Below are positions 15,688 to 24,750 of a stretch of DNA of 64,000 nt, piece after piece. Where the stretch lies: contig JAHJWB010000006.1 in the NCBI GenBank assembly GCA_018828125.1, positions 1 to 64,000 on the forward strand. Direction: 5' to 3'. Position 1 is the stretch's first letter. Each line of letters opens with the position of its first letter. The notes under the pieces were generated by a model that was not told where the DNA came from, did not search any database, and saw nothing but the letters and a program-made list of their open reading frames with translations. Source of the stretch: Gammaproteobacteria bacterium (GTDB lineage: Bacteria > Pseudomonadota > Gammaproteobacteria > Burkholderiales > Burkholderiaceae_C). The position numbers and the translations under genes were made by a program.

Positions 15688-17217
15688 ATGTCTGCCATTC
15701 TCAAATCCCCGGCGCCCAGCACTTTGATCCATATCCTGGCTGACACAGCCCATCGCCAAGATCTCCACAACAGCCAGTTGACCCCGCAGGTTTCCCCGTC
15801 ATTCCGATCGCTGTACGAGCCGTTGGTCAGCGGCAATCCCTCCGAGCAGGAACGCCTGCACGCGGCAGATTTCTTGCGCGCCGCGCTGCGCGACGGAACG
15901 CTCGCAGGTGAAGACCTGCCCAGCAACGGTGCGGATCTCATTGCGTGGATGGAAGCCAACGCGCAGGCCGTGCATGGCAAATATCAGCGTTATCTGCAGT
16001 CGCGCCAGAGTGGCGCACCGCGCCAGTACTTTGCCAACCGCGCCCACGCGCTTTATTTCTTGCGGCAGGTGGCGCCTACCAAACTGGTGGACGGCTCCTG
16101 GTTGTATGGCTTGTGCGCGTATGCAGACAACCCGCGCCTGTCAGACCTGGTGGTGACGTATCTGGAAGAACTGGGCAACGGCGAAGCAGACAAGAACCAC
16201 GTGACGCTGTACCGCGAGTTGCTGGCGCGCTATGGGCTGGACCCGGTGGACGGCTTGCCCGATGCGCTCTATGAACAAGGCCTGATTCAGCTGGCTCTGG
16301 GCTGGAACGCGCAGGAGTTTCTGCCTGAGATCGTGGGTTTTAACCTGGCCTATGAGCAGCTGCCGCTGCACCTGCTCATCTCCGCCTATGAGTTGAATGA
16401 ACTGGGCATCGACCCCTACTATTTCACCCTGCACGTCACGGTGGACAACACCGATACCGGCCACGCCCGGCGCGCGTGCCAAGCGGCTGTTGACGCCGCA
16501 CCGCGCATGGACGATGGCGGCGAATATTGGCGCAGGGTGCGCGCTGGGGCCATGCTGGGTGACCTGGGTGTAGGCACGCTGGACGTCATCCGCGGCTTCA
16601 ACATCGACGACGAAGTGGTCCGCATCTTTGCCCACAAGGCGCCTGCTGGCCACGGCGCGCACTCCGACTTCTGCAAGGTGGCGGGGCGCAAAGTAAACGA
16701 CTGGCTCGCAGATCCAGAAGAGGTCCCGGCCTTTCTGGCGGCGCTGGAGCAAGCAGGCTGGATCAAAAAGAACCAGCCTGTCACCGAAAGCCGTTTCTGG
16801 AACTTGCTGCAAGGTGAGCGGGCCGAGATGTTTGGCGTGTTTTCCCCGTATGAGCTTCAAGTCATTCACGACTGGATCCGCGGCGATGCCAGCAAGGATG
16901 GCACGTCTTTCGAGGCCACGGCTGCAGCGCACGGCGCAGATGTGGCCGGGCAAGTGCCGCGCCGCCCTGTGAGCTTTCGGGTCGCAGAGAGGCTGAGGCT
17001 TGCCAAGGGGGCCAACTCCGCAAACGCCGCGAGCCCCGCCAGCAACGAACACCAGTGGCTTGACACCGATCTGGCGCTTCTGCGGGAGCAGCTACCGGGC
17101 TTGGGCCCTGCAGAACAGCGCGATTTATTGGTGCGTGCCATGTCGCCCGCGCTGCACTGGACGCCCGCCGGACTGGCGGCTACCAAGGCGTTCATCGCTC
17201 GCACGGCGTCCGTCTGA
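15688..17217 (+). CDS. haem-oxygenase-like iron-containing redox enzyme family protein
   Basis: The 509-residue protein matches the iron-containing redox enzyme family (haem-oxygenase-like diiron fold). The core helices lie around residues 150-320, with VVTYLEELGNGEADKNHVTL and ISAYELNELGIDPYYFTLHV supplying Glu/His/Asp ligands, and IFAHKAPAGHGAHSDFC further on. Members carry out diiron oxidations; the substrate here is unknown. The TGA shares bases with the ATG of a 40-codon ORF (TGATG at 17215-17219), linking this gene to DUF3606, Ku and LigD in one transcription unit. Confidence 0.7.
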   Translation: MSAILKSPAPSTLIHILADTAHRQDLHNSQLTPQVSPSFRSLYEPLVSGNPSEQERLHAADFLRAALRDGTLAGEDLPSNGADLIAWMEANAQAVHGKYQRYLQSRQSGAPRQYFANRAHALYFLRQVAPTKLVDGSWLYGLCAYADNPRLSDLVVTYLEELGNGEADKNHVTLYRELLARYGLDPVDGLPDALYEQGLIQLALGWNAQEFLPEIVGFNLAYEQLPLHLLISAYELNELGIDPYYFTLHVTVDNTDTGHARRACQAAVDAAPRMDDGGEYWRRVRAGAMLGDLGVGTLDVIRGFNIDDEVVRIFAHKAPAGHGAHSDFCKVAGRKVNDWLADPEEVPAFLAALEQAGWIKKNQPVTESRFWNLLQGERAEMFGVFSPYELQVIHDWIRGDASKDGTSFEATAAAHGADVAGQVPRRPVSFRVAERLRLAKGANSANAASPASNEHQWLDTDLALLREQLPGLGPAEQRDLLVRAMSPALHWTPAGLAATKAFIARTASV

Positions 17218-17339
17218 TGGAGTCGCTCCGCTTCATCTTCAGCGCGGCCCTACCGCGGGGCCTGGACATGTCCTACAGCCTGAACACGGAGGCCGCATTA
17301 CGTTGGAGCCTCTTTGATATTGAAGGAGCTGGCAAATGA
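17217..17339 (+). CDS. 40-residue ORF coupled to genes on both sides
   Basis: ATG at 17217 overlaps the preceding TGA (TGATG). The TGA at 17337-17339 overlaps the ATG of the DUF3606 gene (ATGA). The product is MESLRFIFSAALPRGLDMSY followed by SLNTEAALRW and SLFDIEGAGK. It carries no ribosome site of its own, as expected for a coupled cistron, while the Shine-Dalgarno of the next gene (AAGGAG) lies inside its last codons. Exact coupling on both ends argues for a real small protein. Function unknown; it shows no membrane segment. Confidence 0.55.
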   Translation: MESLRFIFSAALPRGLDMSYSLNTEAALRWSLFDIEGAGK

Positions 17340-17512
17340 GCGACAACACCAAGGAAACCGTTCACGACCGCAATTTCATCAGCTTGAACGAGCACTATGA
17401 GGTCCGCGACTGGACCAACAGCTTGGGCGTGACTGAAATGGAATTGAGAGAAGCTGTGGCGGCCGTTGGCAACTCTGCCGACAAGGTGCGCGAGTACCTG
17501 GCCTCTCACTAA
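17336..17512 (+). CDS. DUF3606 domain protein
   Basis: The 58-residue product MSDNTKETVHDRNFISLNEH... continues YEVRDWTNSLGVTEMELREA and ends VGNSADKVREYLASH. It has the DUF3606 pattern (basic or polar opening, W-x3-LGV-x4-L-x-A-V-x-x-VG-x-S-x-x-VR-x-x-L). These tiny helical proteins often sit near stress and DNA-repair genes. AAGGAG lies 8 nt before the ATG. It is 23 bp upstream of ku, in the same operon. Confidence 0.8.
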   Translation: MSDNTKETVHDRNFISLNEHYEVRDWTNSLGVTEMELREAVAAVGNSADKVREYLASH

Positions 17513-17535
17513 ACCCCTACATCTCGGAGTTGCCC

Positions 17536-18588
17536 ATGGAAGACGATCACGGCCAGGCGCCGACCTCCACGCGCACGATGTGGAAAGGTGCCATCAGTTT
17601 CGGGCTGGTGCACATCCCGGTCGGGCTGTATTCCGCCACTGCCAGTTCTGGCATCGACTTCGATTGGCTGGATAAAAGGTCGATGCAGCCGGTGGGCTAC
17701 AAGCGCATCAACAAGGTCACGGGCAAAGAGATAGCCGGCACTGACATCGTGAAAGGTGTCGAGTACGAAGACGGCCGCTACGTGGTCTTGTCGCCCGAAG
17801 AAATCGCCGCCGCGTTCCCCAAGGTGACCCAGACCATCGAGATCGAGGCCTTTCTGGATGCGGACGAAATTCCGTTTGTGTACCTTGAGCGGCCCTATTA
17901 CACCGCCCCACTGAAACGCGGCGAAAAGGTGTACGCCTTGCTGCGTGAAGCCCTGCGCAAGAGCAACAAGGTGGGCGTTGCCAAGGTGGTTATCCAGACC
18001 AAGCAGCACCTGGCGGTGCTGATTCCATGTGGCCGGGCGCTCATCCTGAATCTGCTGCGCTGGGGCGGTGAGATCCGGTCGTTTGAGCAGTTGAACCTGC
18101 CGCCGCTGGACGCCAAGGCTGCGGGCATCAAAGAGGCTGAGATGACCATGGCGATCCAGTTGATTGACGACATGACGCAGGCATGGGATGCGGACAACTT
18201 TCGGAACTCGTTTGCCGACCAGATCCATCAACTGGTGGAACAAAAAGCGTCGGCCGGCGACATCGAGAACGTGGCCAGGGTGGAGAGCAGCCCGGCCGTG
18301 TCGACGGGTGCCGAGGTGCTGGACCTCACGTCCCTGCTCAAGCGAAGTCTCGAAGGCAAAACGCCCAACGCCACACCAAGCAATGCATCCAGCAACGCAG
18401 CCAGCAAGTCGACCAAAGGGGCAACAGCCAAATCAACGGGCAAAGGCAAAGCCGCGACGGTGACGCGCCTGCCCTCCTCCCCTTCAAAACGCGCTGCTGC
18501 AAAAAAAGCCGCGCCCAAGGGCAAAACCGCAGCGCCAGCCAAAACCACCAAACCCGCAGCCAAAAAGGCCACTCGCCGCGCTGCATAA
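17536..18588 (+). CDS. ku: Ku DNA end-binding protein
   Basis: The 350-residue protein carries the bacterial Ku core: MWKGAISFGLVHIPVGLYSA, YKRINKVTGKEI, YVLSPEEI-like and LRWGGEIRSFEQLNLP. A long Lys/Ala/Pro tail follows (about 275-350; AAKKAAPKGKTAAPAKTTKP), as in the extended Ku proteins that bind DNA non-specifically and tether LigD. It forms a homodimeric ring on double-strand ends. GGAG precedes ATG 17536; a TTG two codons upstream is less likely. LigD follows after 15 bp, the standard NHEJ pairing. Confidence 0.95.
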   Translation: MEDDHGQAPTSTRTMWKGAISFGLVHIPVGLYSATASSGIDFDWLDKRSMQPVGYKRINKVTGKEIAGTDIVKGVEYEDGRYVVLSPEEIAAAFPKVTQTIEIEAFLDADEIPFVYLERPYYTAPLKRGEKVYALLREALRKSNKVGVAKVVIQTKQHLAVLIPCGRALILNLLRWGGEIRSFEQLNLPPLDAKAAGIKEAEMTMAIQLIDDMTQAWDADNFRNSFADQIHQLVEQKASAGDIENVARVESSPAVSTGAEVLDLTSLLKRSLEGKTPNATPSNASSNAASKSTKGATAKSTGKGKAATVTRLPSSPSKRAAAKKAAPKGKTAAPAKTTKPAAKKATRRAA

Positions 18589-18603
18589 CCACCGTTTTTG
18601 GCC

Positions 18604-21159
18604 ATGAAGGATGCGCTTGCCCCCTACCAGAAGAAACGCAACTTTGCGGTCACGCCCGAACCGGCAGATGGTGGAGACCCCGGCGTTGACGCGCTGCAGT
18701 TTGTCATTCAGAAGCACTGGGCCAGCCGCTTGCACTATGACCTGCGGCTAGAAATAGATGGCACGATGAAGAGCTGGGCCGTGCCCAAAGGGCCCAGCTT
18801 TGACCCCGCTGACAAACGCATGGCGGTGCAGGTGGAAGACCACCCGATTTCGTACAACAGCTTTGAAGGCCAGATACCGCCCAAACAGTACGGCGCCGGG
18901 CGCGTGATCATCTGGGATCGCGGCTTTTGGGAACCCTTGGGCGACGCTGCGGAAGGCCATCGCACCGGCAAACTCAAGTTCAAGCTGCACGGACACAAGC
19001 TGCAGGGACACTGGACCTTGGTGCGCATGCACGGTCGCGGGGACGAGCGCCAGCCGCCATGGCTGCTGATCAAGGAGCGTGACGGGCTGGAGCGGCCTGC
19101 AAACGAGTTCAGCGTGGTAGACGAGATGCCCGACAGCGTGGCCGCCCTTCCACCCTTGTCCCCGCCGCTCCCACCGCCCTCCCCCGTTCAGGCCCGGGCC
19201 ACGCCGCCAGCGAAGAAGCAGACGACCGCGAAGCCACGCCGTGCCAAGTCGGCCGCCGAATCCAACACGCAGCCGGACACGCCCACCGCCCCCTTGCCCC
19301 ACAAGCTCGCCCCCCAGCTCGCCACGCTGGTGGACGGCCCGCCCGCAGAGGCAGCGGACTGGATCTGGGAGCTGAAGTTCGATGGTTATCGGTTGCTGGC
19401 ACGGCTGGAGAACGGCAAGGCGCGCCTGTTCACCCGCAATGGCAATGACTGGACCGCCAAGATGCCGCGGCTGGCGCAAGCGGTTGAAAGCCTCCCCTTG
19501 AAATCTGGTTGGATTGATGGCGAGGTGCTGATGCCCGACGCGCAGGGCGTTCCGGACTTTCAGGCGCTGCAAAACGCATTTGACGGCGAGGCCACGGACG
19601 CATTGGTTTTTTATGTGTTTGACCTGCCGTACGCACACGGGCACGACCTGCGGGGGCTTCCCCTGGTGCAGCGCAAAGAGCGGCTTGAAGCCTTGGTGCA
19701 AGCGTCTTCGTCTGACCGCATCCGCTTCAGCGCCGCGTTTGAGGCGGTTCCGTCGGACCTCATTTCATCGGCATGCCAACTGGGGTTTGAAGGCGTGATC
19801 GGCAAGCGCAAGGGCGGCACCTACGTGTCGCGCCGCAGCGGCGACTGGATCAAGCTCAAATGCACCCATCGCCAGGAGTTTGTGATTGGTGGCTACACCG
19901 ACCCCCAAGGCTCGCGCACTGGGCTGGGGTCGTTGCTGCTGGGCGTGCACACCCTGGATGGCGGCTTGCAATACGCGGGCAATGTGGGCACGGGTTTTAG
20001 CCAGAAGTTGCTGACGCAGCTGCACGGCCAGCTGCAAAAACTGAAAGTGGCCAAAAACCCATTTGCGAATCCAAAAGCCATCGACAAAAAGGCCCATTGG
20101 GTACAGCCCGTGCTGATAGCCGAAGTTGCCTTTGCCGAGTGGACCCAGGAAGGCCGTGTCCGCCACGCGGTGTTCAAAGGGCTGCGCACCGACAAGCCTC
20201 CGCAGGACATCCAAAAAGAAACACCACAGCCCATGAAGACAAAGGCCAGAACGAAGCCCGCCCCCCAGGATTGCGCCGTCGGCAGTGTGCGGGTGTCCAA
20301 CGCGGACCGCGTGATCGACGCGTCCACCGGCATCACCAAACTCGATCTGGTGCGTTACTACGCCACCGTGGCGCCGCTGATGATGTCGCACCTCAAGGCG
20401 CGGCCCACCTCGCTGGTGCGCGCACCCGACGGGGTCGAGGGCGAGCTGTTCTTTCAGAAGCACTGGGAGGCGGGGCGCGTGGTCGGCGTGCGGCAACTCG
20501 CGCAGGCGCTTTATCCGGCCCACCCGCCACTGCTGGAGGTGAGCAGCTCCGAGGGCTTGTTATCTGCCGCGCAGATGAACACGGTGGAGTTTCACACCTG
20601 GAACGCGCGCAAGGACAGGATCCAGCGGCCCGACCGGATCACCTTTGATCTGGACCCTGGCGAAGGCGTGGTGTGGGAACACGTGCAAGAGGCTGCGACC
20701 CTGGTGCGCCTGATGCTGACCGAGTTGGAGCTGCCCGCGTTTTTGAAAACCAGCGGCGGCAAGGGGCTGCACATCGTGGTGCCCATCAAGCGCCTGCACG
20801 ACTGGGACACTGTCAAGGATTTCAGCCACGCCGTCGTACAGCACTTGGCACGCACCATCCCGCAACGGTTTGTGGCCAAGAGTGGCCCGAAGAATCGGGT
20901 GGGCAAGATTTTTGCCGACTACCTGCGCAATGGCCTGGGCGCCACCACCGCCAGCGCCTGGACCGCCCGCGCGCGGCCCGGCATGGGCGTGTCGGTGCCC
21001 GTGGCGTGGGACGAGCTGGGCAAGATCACCAGCGGCGCGCATTGGACGGTGCAGACGGTGGGCCGCAGGCTGCGCACGGGCAACGGCCCGTGGCAGCGGT
21101 ATGACGAGGCGGCAGTGTCTTTGTCTGCAGCGATCAAGTCGCTGGGACGTGCAGGCTGA
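18604..21159 (+). CDS. ligD: ATP-dependent DNA ligase D (multifunctional NHEJ enzyme)
   Basis: The 851-residue enzyme has the order phosphoesterase, ligase, polymerase. The N-terminal 3'-phosphoesterase has FVIQKHWASRLHYDLRLEIDG (in parts, about 33-53). A Pro/Ala linker (about 175-230) precedes the ligase, whose AMP-accepting lysine is K258 in WELKFDGYRLL; FEGVIGKRKGGTY and WIKLKC complete it. The primase-polymerase domain (from about 550) shows DLDPGEGVVWE and SGGKGLHIVVPI. It trims, fills and seals Ku-bound breaks. No strong ribosome site precedes it, so coupling with ku is likely. Confidence 0.95.
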   Translation: MKDALAPYQKKRNFAVTPEPADGGDPGVDALQFVIQKHWASRLHYDLRLEIDGTMKSWAVPKGPSFDPADKRMAVQVEDHPISYNSFEGQIPPKQYGAGRVIIWDRGFWEPLGDAAEGHRTGKLKFKLHGHKLQGHWTLVRMHGRGDERQPPWLLIKERDGLERPANEFSVVDEMPDSVAALPPLSPPLPPPSPVQARATPPAKKQTTAKPRRAKSAAESNTQPDTPTAPLPHKLAPQLATLVDGPPAEAADWIWELKFDGYRLLARLENGKARLFTRNGNDWTAKMPRLAQAVESLPLKSGWIDGEVLMPDAQGVPDFQALQNAFDGEATDALVFYVFDLPYAHGHDLRGLPLVQRKERLEALVQASSSDRIRFSAAFEAVPSDLISSACQLGFEGVIGKRKGGTYVSRRSGDWIKLKCTHRQEFVIGGYTDPQGSRTGLGSLLLGVHTLDGGLQYAGNVGTGFSQKLLTQLHGQLQKLKVAKNPFANPKAIDKKAHWVQPVLIAEVAFAEWTQEGRVRHAVFKGLRTDKPPQDIQKETPQPMKTKARTKPAPQDCAVGSVRVSNADRVIDASTGITKLDLVRYYATVAPLMMSHLKARPTSLVRAPDGVEGELFFQKHWEAGRVVGVRQLAQALYPAHPPLLEVSSSEGLLSAAQMNTVEFHTWNARKDRIQRPDRITFDLDPGEGVVWEHVQEAATLVRLMLTELELPAFLKTSGGKGLHIVVPIKRLHDWDTVKDFSHAVVQHLARTIPQRFVAKSGPKNRVGKIFADYLRNGLGATTASAWTARARPGMGVSVPVAWDELGKITSGAHWTVQTVGRRLRTGNGPWQRYDEAAVSLSAAIKSLGRAG

Positions 21160-21175
21160 CGCTGGTTATTCAATA

Positions 21176-21239
21176 TCATATTGATAGCTACCAGCGCTTA
21201 TCCATCAATCGATAGAGGCCAATTTGATTTAAATTTTTA
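21176..21239 (+). repeat. dispersed 55-bp repeat
   Basis: TATTGATAGCTACCAGCGC, then TCAATCGATAGAGGCCAATTT. It lies between the convergent ligD and clpP-like genes. Confidence 0.85.
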
Positions 21240-21272
21240 CCTGAATGAGTGCCCCCGCGCAGTGTGCGTGGA

Positions 21273-21869
21273 TCAGGCTGTCCGCAGTTCGGTCTTGCGG
21301 TCAATGATGCGTGACACCAACCCGTATTCCACCGCCTCCTCGGCCGACAGCCACCGGTCTCGTTCGATGTCGGCCAGCACCTCTTCCAGCGACTTGCCCG
21401 TCTCGCGGGCGATGGTGCGCGCGATGCGCTCGCGGGCCTTGATGATCTCTCGGGCCTGGATGGCGATGTCGCTGGCGGGGCCGCCGGAGCCTCCGCTGGG
21501 CTGGTGAATCAGGAACCGCGTGTTGGGCAGGCAGTAGCGCCGCTCGCGGGGGGCCGCCAGGTACAGATGGGTGGCCGCACTGCCGACCCAGCCGGTGCCA
21601 ATCATGTTCACCGGTGCCGTGATGAAACGCACGATGTCGTGGATGGCATCGCCGGATTCGAGGTGGCCGCCGGGCGAGCTGACCAGCACATCGATGGGGT
21701 CGGCGCTATCGGCGTCCAGCGCAATCAGGCGGCGCGTGACGTCGGCAGCCACCACGTCTGTCACGCTGCCAAAAATCAACAAGGTGCGTGATTTGAAGGC
21801 CTTTTCTTCCAGATAGGAGGTGCGCGGCTCGGGGACGCTGGTCGGTGAGGTGTTGTCTGGAGTGTCCAT
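21273..21869 (-). CDS. clpP: stand-alone ClpP-family serine protease
   Basis: The 198-residue protein keeps the catalytic triad in E. coli numbering: S97 in GSAATHLYLAA, H122 in FLIHQPSGG, D171 in ERDRWLSAEEAVEYGLV. VLVSSPGGHLESGDAIHDIV is the oligomer-contact region. Two differences from housekeeping ClpP are the GWVGSAAT loop in place of GQAASMG and the absence of an adjacent clpX or tig. It is probably a second ClpP paralogue. The start at 21869 is set by family length; the frame continues upstream without homology. Divergent from an ECF sigma gene. Confidence 0.85.
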   Translation of the reverse strand: MDTPDNTSPTSVPEPRTSYLEEKAFKSRTLLIFGSVTDVVAADVTRRLIALDADSADPIDVLVSSPGGHLESGDAIHDIVRFITAPVNMIGTGWVGSAATHLYLAAPRERRYCLPNTRFLIHQPSGGSGGPASDIAIQAREIIKARERIARTIARETGKSLEEVLADIERDRWLSAEEAVEYGLVSRIIDRKTELRTA

Positions 21870-21964
21870 GGTGATGAGGGTCCTCGTATGTGAACTGCCA
21901 TGACGAACAGCGCGCGGTTTTCGTGACATCGGTGCGCAAGACCGGCTATGGCAAGATTTCAAAA

Positions 21965-22795
21965 ATGCACGATGACCGCCCCCTCCCCCTGGACCTGACC
22001 GACTCTGACCGCCACCGTCTGGTGCGCGCCGCCACGCGCCTGCTGGGCCCGGCCGACGCCGAGGACGCGGTGCAGGACGCCTATGTTCGCGCGCTGGAGG
22101 CCGAGCAGCTTGAACTGAATGCCGCCCAAGCCTGGTTGCTGACGGTGGTGCGCAACCTGGCCATCGACCGGCTTCGCAGGCGCCGTTGGATGCAGCAGTG
22201 GTTGGAAGGCATGGCGGCCAGCACCACCGCAACTGCCGCGCCCTCCGCCGAGTCGGATGCGGCGCTGACGCAAGAAGCCACCCGCGCCCTGCGCCTGCTG
22301 GCAGCCTGCCTGGCGCCCGATGACGGTGCCGCTGTGTTGTTGCACGAGGTGTTCGAGGTCAGCCACGCCGAGATCGCACAGGCCACGGGCAGGTCTGAGG
22401 CGGCGAGCCGCCAGCAGTTGCGGCGCGCCCTGTTGCGGCTGCGGCAAATGCGGGACGGGTCCGCACCTCCACCACCGTCCAAACGAGACCCGAGCGAAGA
22501 AACTGTCTTGCGCCTGTACCTGCAGTCTCTGCAACGGCGCGACTCCAAAATGCTGTGGGCCATGCTGCGCCAGCCGCCGGTTCGCGCGCTCCAGGGTGTC
22601 CGCGCGGCAGCCGCCGCATCCGCATCGGCGCACGCTGGGGCCGCGCAGCAGGCGATGGCGCACCCCGCTACCCATTGCGGTGTGGTGCAGGTGGGCGGTC
22701 AGCTGGGCCTGGTGCTGACGCTTGACGGCGTCACGCTGTGTGTGGTGCCTCTGGGCGCGCAAAGCGAGTGCGACGCGCAAACGGCGCTTTTGTAG
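21965..22795 (+). CDS. ECF-type RNA polymerase sigma factor with C-terminal extension
   Basis: The 276-residue protein has sigma region 2 (about 18-75; AATRLLGPADAEDAVQDAYVRAL, in parts, then WLLTVVRNLAIDRLRRRRW) and region 4 (about 110-165; VLLHEVFEVSHAEIAQATGR, SEAASRQQLRRALLRLR). An extension of about 100 residues follows (EETVLRLYLQSLQRRD...), in the place where SigJ/ECF41-like factors carry a SnoaL-like regulatory domain. The DGGGK signature of that group is not seen. No anti-sigma gene is adjacent, which fits self-regulation through the tail. It is divergent from clpP, with 95 bp shared upstream. Confidence 0.8.
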   Translation: MHDDRPLPLDLTDSDRHRLVRAATRLLGPADAEDAVQDAYVRALEAEQLELNAAQAWLLTVVRNLAIDRLRRRRWMQQWLEGMAASTTATAAPSAESDAALTQEATRALRLLAACLAPDDGAAVLLHEVFEVSHAEIAQATGRSEAASRQQLRRALLRLRQMRDGSAPPPPSKRDPSEETVLRLYLQSLQRRDSKMLWAMLRQPPVRALQGVRAAAAASASAHAGAAQQAMAHPATHCGVVQVGGQLGLVLTLDGVTLCVVPLGAQSECDAQTALL

Positions 22796-22837
22796 CAGCC
22801 CTGCGCACGGCCTGGGCTGCCGCTGCGCCAAAGCGTT

Positions 22838-24019
22838 TCAGCGAATCGCCTTGCGGCCAGGGCGCCACCGCACCGTCCACACCATCACAAGCGCCGTGGC
22901 CACCACCCAGGCCGCTGCGGCGGGCCAACCGTGGCGGTCTACCGCATTGCCCACCAGCACGGGGCCCAGCGCCTGGCCCAAGTTGCTGCCCTGCATCAGC
23001 AGCCCCACCACCAACGCAGCCAGAGTCGGGGTCGAGGTGACCTGAGCCACGGACGACAGCAGGCTTGCAGGAATGAGCCCCCCCACCGCAGAGAACACCA
23101 GGCACAACACAAAGGCCGCCTCCGGGCCCAACACGGGTAAAAAAATGCCCACGGCACACAGCCCCATGGTGACGGCCGCAGCAGTGCCCAGGGCTTCACG
23201 CGTCATCTTTTTCAGCAGCACGCCCGCAGCCAGGTTGCCCACCATGTTGACCGCGCTGGCCAATGCAGCCAGCAAGCCCACGGCCCCGGCCCCCACCTGC
23301 ATGCGTTGCTGCAACAACACCGGCAAAAAGCTGAAAAGTGCGAAGAACATCAGGCTGTACAGCAGAAAGGTCGCCGCCAGCGCCAGCGGCGCGGGCCGCC
23401 AGACATCAGCGATGCGCACCGGTGGCAGAAGGCCCTCGGCCGGGGCCGGTGCCCGCGGCACCGCGCATAACACGACCACCGCAAGCAAGCCCGCCGCCAC
23501 CGCTGCGGCGGCCCACAGTTTGCGCCATTCGCCCAACCAGGGCCCCGTGAGCATGGCCAGCGCCATGCCAGCAGGCATGAAACAACTCCACAAGGCCATC
23601 GCCCCGTTGCGGTCCGCCGCGCGCACCAGGCGGCCCAGCACCGTGGGCCCGGCCACGGTGATGAGCAGAAACCCCAGCCCCTCCACCGCACGCGAGGCCA
23701 GCAGAACCGGGAAGCGATCGGTGGACAGTGCCAGGGCCGCCCCCAGCACGGTGGCCCACAGCCCTGCCACCAGCATGCGACGGTCTCCTGCACGCGCAAC
23801 CACCGAGCCCGCCATCACACCGCCCAGCGCCCCCAACACTGCAAACGTGGCGCCCAGACCTCCCAGCATGCCCAGGCTCAACCGCAGCTCGGCCTGCAGT
23901 TGTGGGCCCGCAATGGCCACCTTGCCCAGGTGCAAGGCCGACACCACCCCGGCTGCCACCACCACCCACACAGCGCGCCAGTCGGTGGTGGATGGCAACA
24001 GCGATTTGTCCACGCTCAT
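22838..24019 (-). CDS. MFS transporter, CynX/NimT-like
   Basis: This 393-residue membrane protein has about twelve hydrophobic segments and the MFS loop 2-3 signature [34 protein letters not shown] and the central charged loop around [14 protein letters not shown] split the two halves. CynX/NimT-like carriers export or import small organic anions or drugs; the substrate here is unknown. Its ATG overlaps the wrbA stop (ATGA at 24016-24019), so it is the second gene of an operon controlled from the wrbA promoter. Confidence 0.8.
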   Translation of the reverse strand: MSVDKSLLPSTTDWRAVWVVVAAGVVSALHLGKVAIAGPQLQAELRLSLGMLGGLGATFAVLGALGGVMAGSVVARAGDRRMLVAGLWATVLGAALALSTDRFPVLLASRAVEGLGFLLITVAGPTVLGRLVRAADRNGAMALWSCFMPAGMALAMLTGPWLGEWRKLWAAAAVAAGLLAVVVLCAVPRAPAPAEGLLPPVRIADVWRPAPLALAATFLLYSLMFFALFSFLPVLLQQRMQVGAGAVGLLAALASAVNMVGNLAAGVLLKKMTREALGTAAAVTMGLCAVGIFLPVLGPEAAFVLCLVFSAVGGLIPASLLSSVAQVTSTPTLAALVVGLLMQGSNLGQALGPVLVGNAVDRHGWPAAAAWVVATALVMVWTVRWRPGRKAIR

Positions 24020-24642
24020 GCCACCGCCTGCGCAAGTCCAAGCGCTCTGGCCACCCGCGCCACATGGCGGCCTTGGTACCGGGCCGCGTCCAATTCATTG
24101 ACGCTGGGCTGCCGGTCCCCGCCTTGCCCATCGTCTGCCAGAGTCGATGCGCCGTAAGGAGATCCACCCGTGATCTCGTCCATGCGCATCTGCCCTTTGA
24201 AGCTATAGGGCAACCCCACCACCACCATGCCCAGGTGCAGCAGCACCGTGTGGGTCGAGAGAATGGTTGACTCCTGCCCTCCGTGCTGGCTGCCGGTGGA
24301 GGTGAACACGCTGCCCACCTTGCCCACCAGAGCGTCGCGGGCCCAAAGGCCACCCGCCTGGTCCAGAAAGTTCTTCATTTGCGCGGCCATGTTGCCAAAG
24401 CGCGTGGGGGTGCCCAGCACGATGGCGTCGTAGCCCGGCAATTCGTCGACCGCGGCCACAGGCACGTCGTGCGCCTGCTTGTAGCCTGCTTTGCGCGCCA
24501 CCGACTCTGGCACCAGTTCCGGCACGCGTTTGGTGGTGGCCTCGACGTCACCTCCCAGGCTGCGGGCGCCCTCGGCCATGGCGTGGGCCATGGCTTCGAT
24601 GTGGCCGTAAGACGAGTAATAGAGAACGAGAACCTTGGTCAT
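24016..24642 (-). CDS. wrbA: NAD(P)H:quinone oxidoreductase, WrbA type
   Basis: The 208-residue flavodoxin-fold protein opens [20 protein letters not shown] with the FMN phosphate loop. It carries the WrbA signatures [19 protein letters not shown] and [16 protein letters not shown], and ends with [20 protein letters not shown]. It reduces quinones by two electrons to avoid semiquinones. It is translationally coupled to the MFS gene and divergent from a LysR regulator, a typical redox- or electrophile-responsive arrangement. Upstream in-frame codons to 25050 overlap the regulator and are not real. Confidence 0.92.
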   Translation of the reverse strand: MTKVLVLYYSSYGHIEAMAHAMAEGARSLGGDVEATTKRVPELVPESVARKAGYKQAHDVPVAAVDELPGYDAIVLGTPTRFGNMAAQMKNFLDQAGGLWARDALVGKVGSVFTSTGSQHGGQESTILSTHTVLLHLGMVVVGLPYSFKGQMRMDEITGGSPYGASTLADDGQGGDRQPSVNELDAARYQGRHVARVARALGLAQAVA

Positions 24643-24713
24643 GGCGTGCACCTCATGGAATGGGAATGAGGGCAGTATCTGCACAGACACCGATCTGCGT
24701 AAGCCATAAAATA

Positions 24714-24750
24714 TCGAGCAACATGATCTACAAAATTGATCAATGCTCGA
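24714..24750 (+). promoter_or_regulatory. LysR-type operator between wrbA and lysR
   Basis: TCGAGCA (24714-24720) and TGCTCGA (24744-24750) are inverted. Between them TGATC (24724-24728) and GATCA (24738-24742) form a second pair with 9-nt spacing, the TGATC-N9-GATCA form of a T-N11-A LysR box. The right arm covers the regulator's start codon (24743), so binding would repress its own gene while acting on wrbA. Confidence 0.65.
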
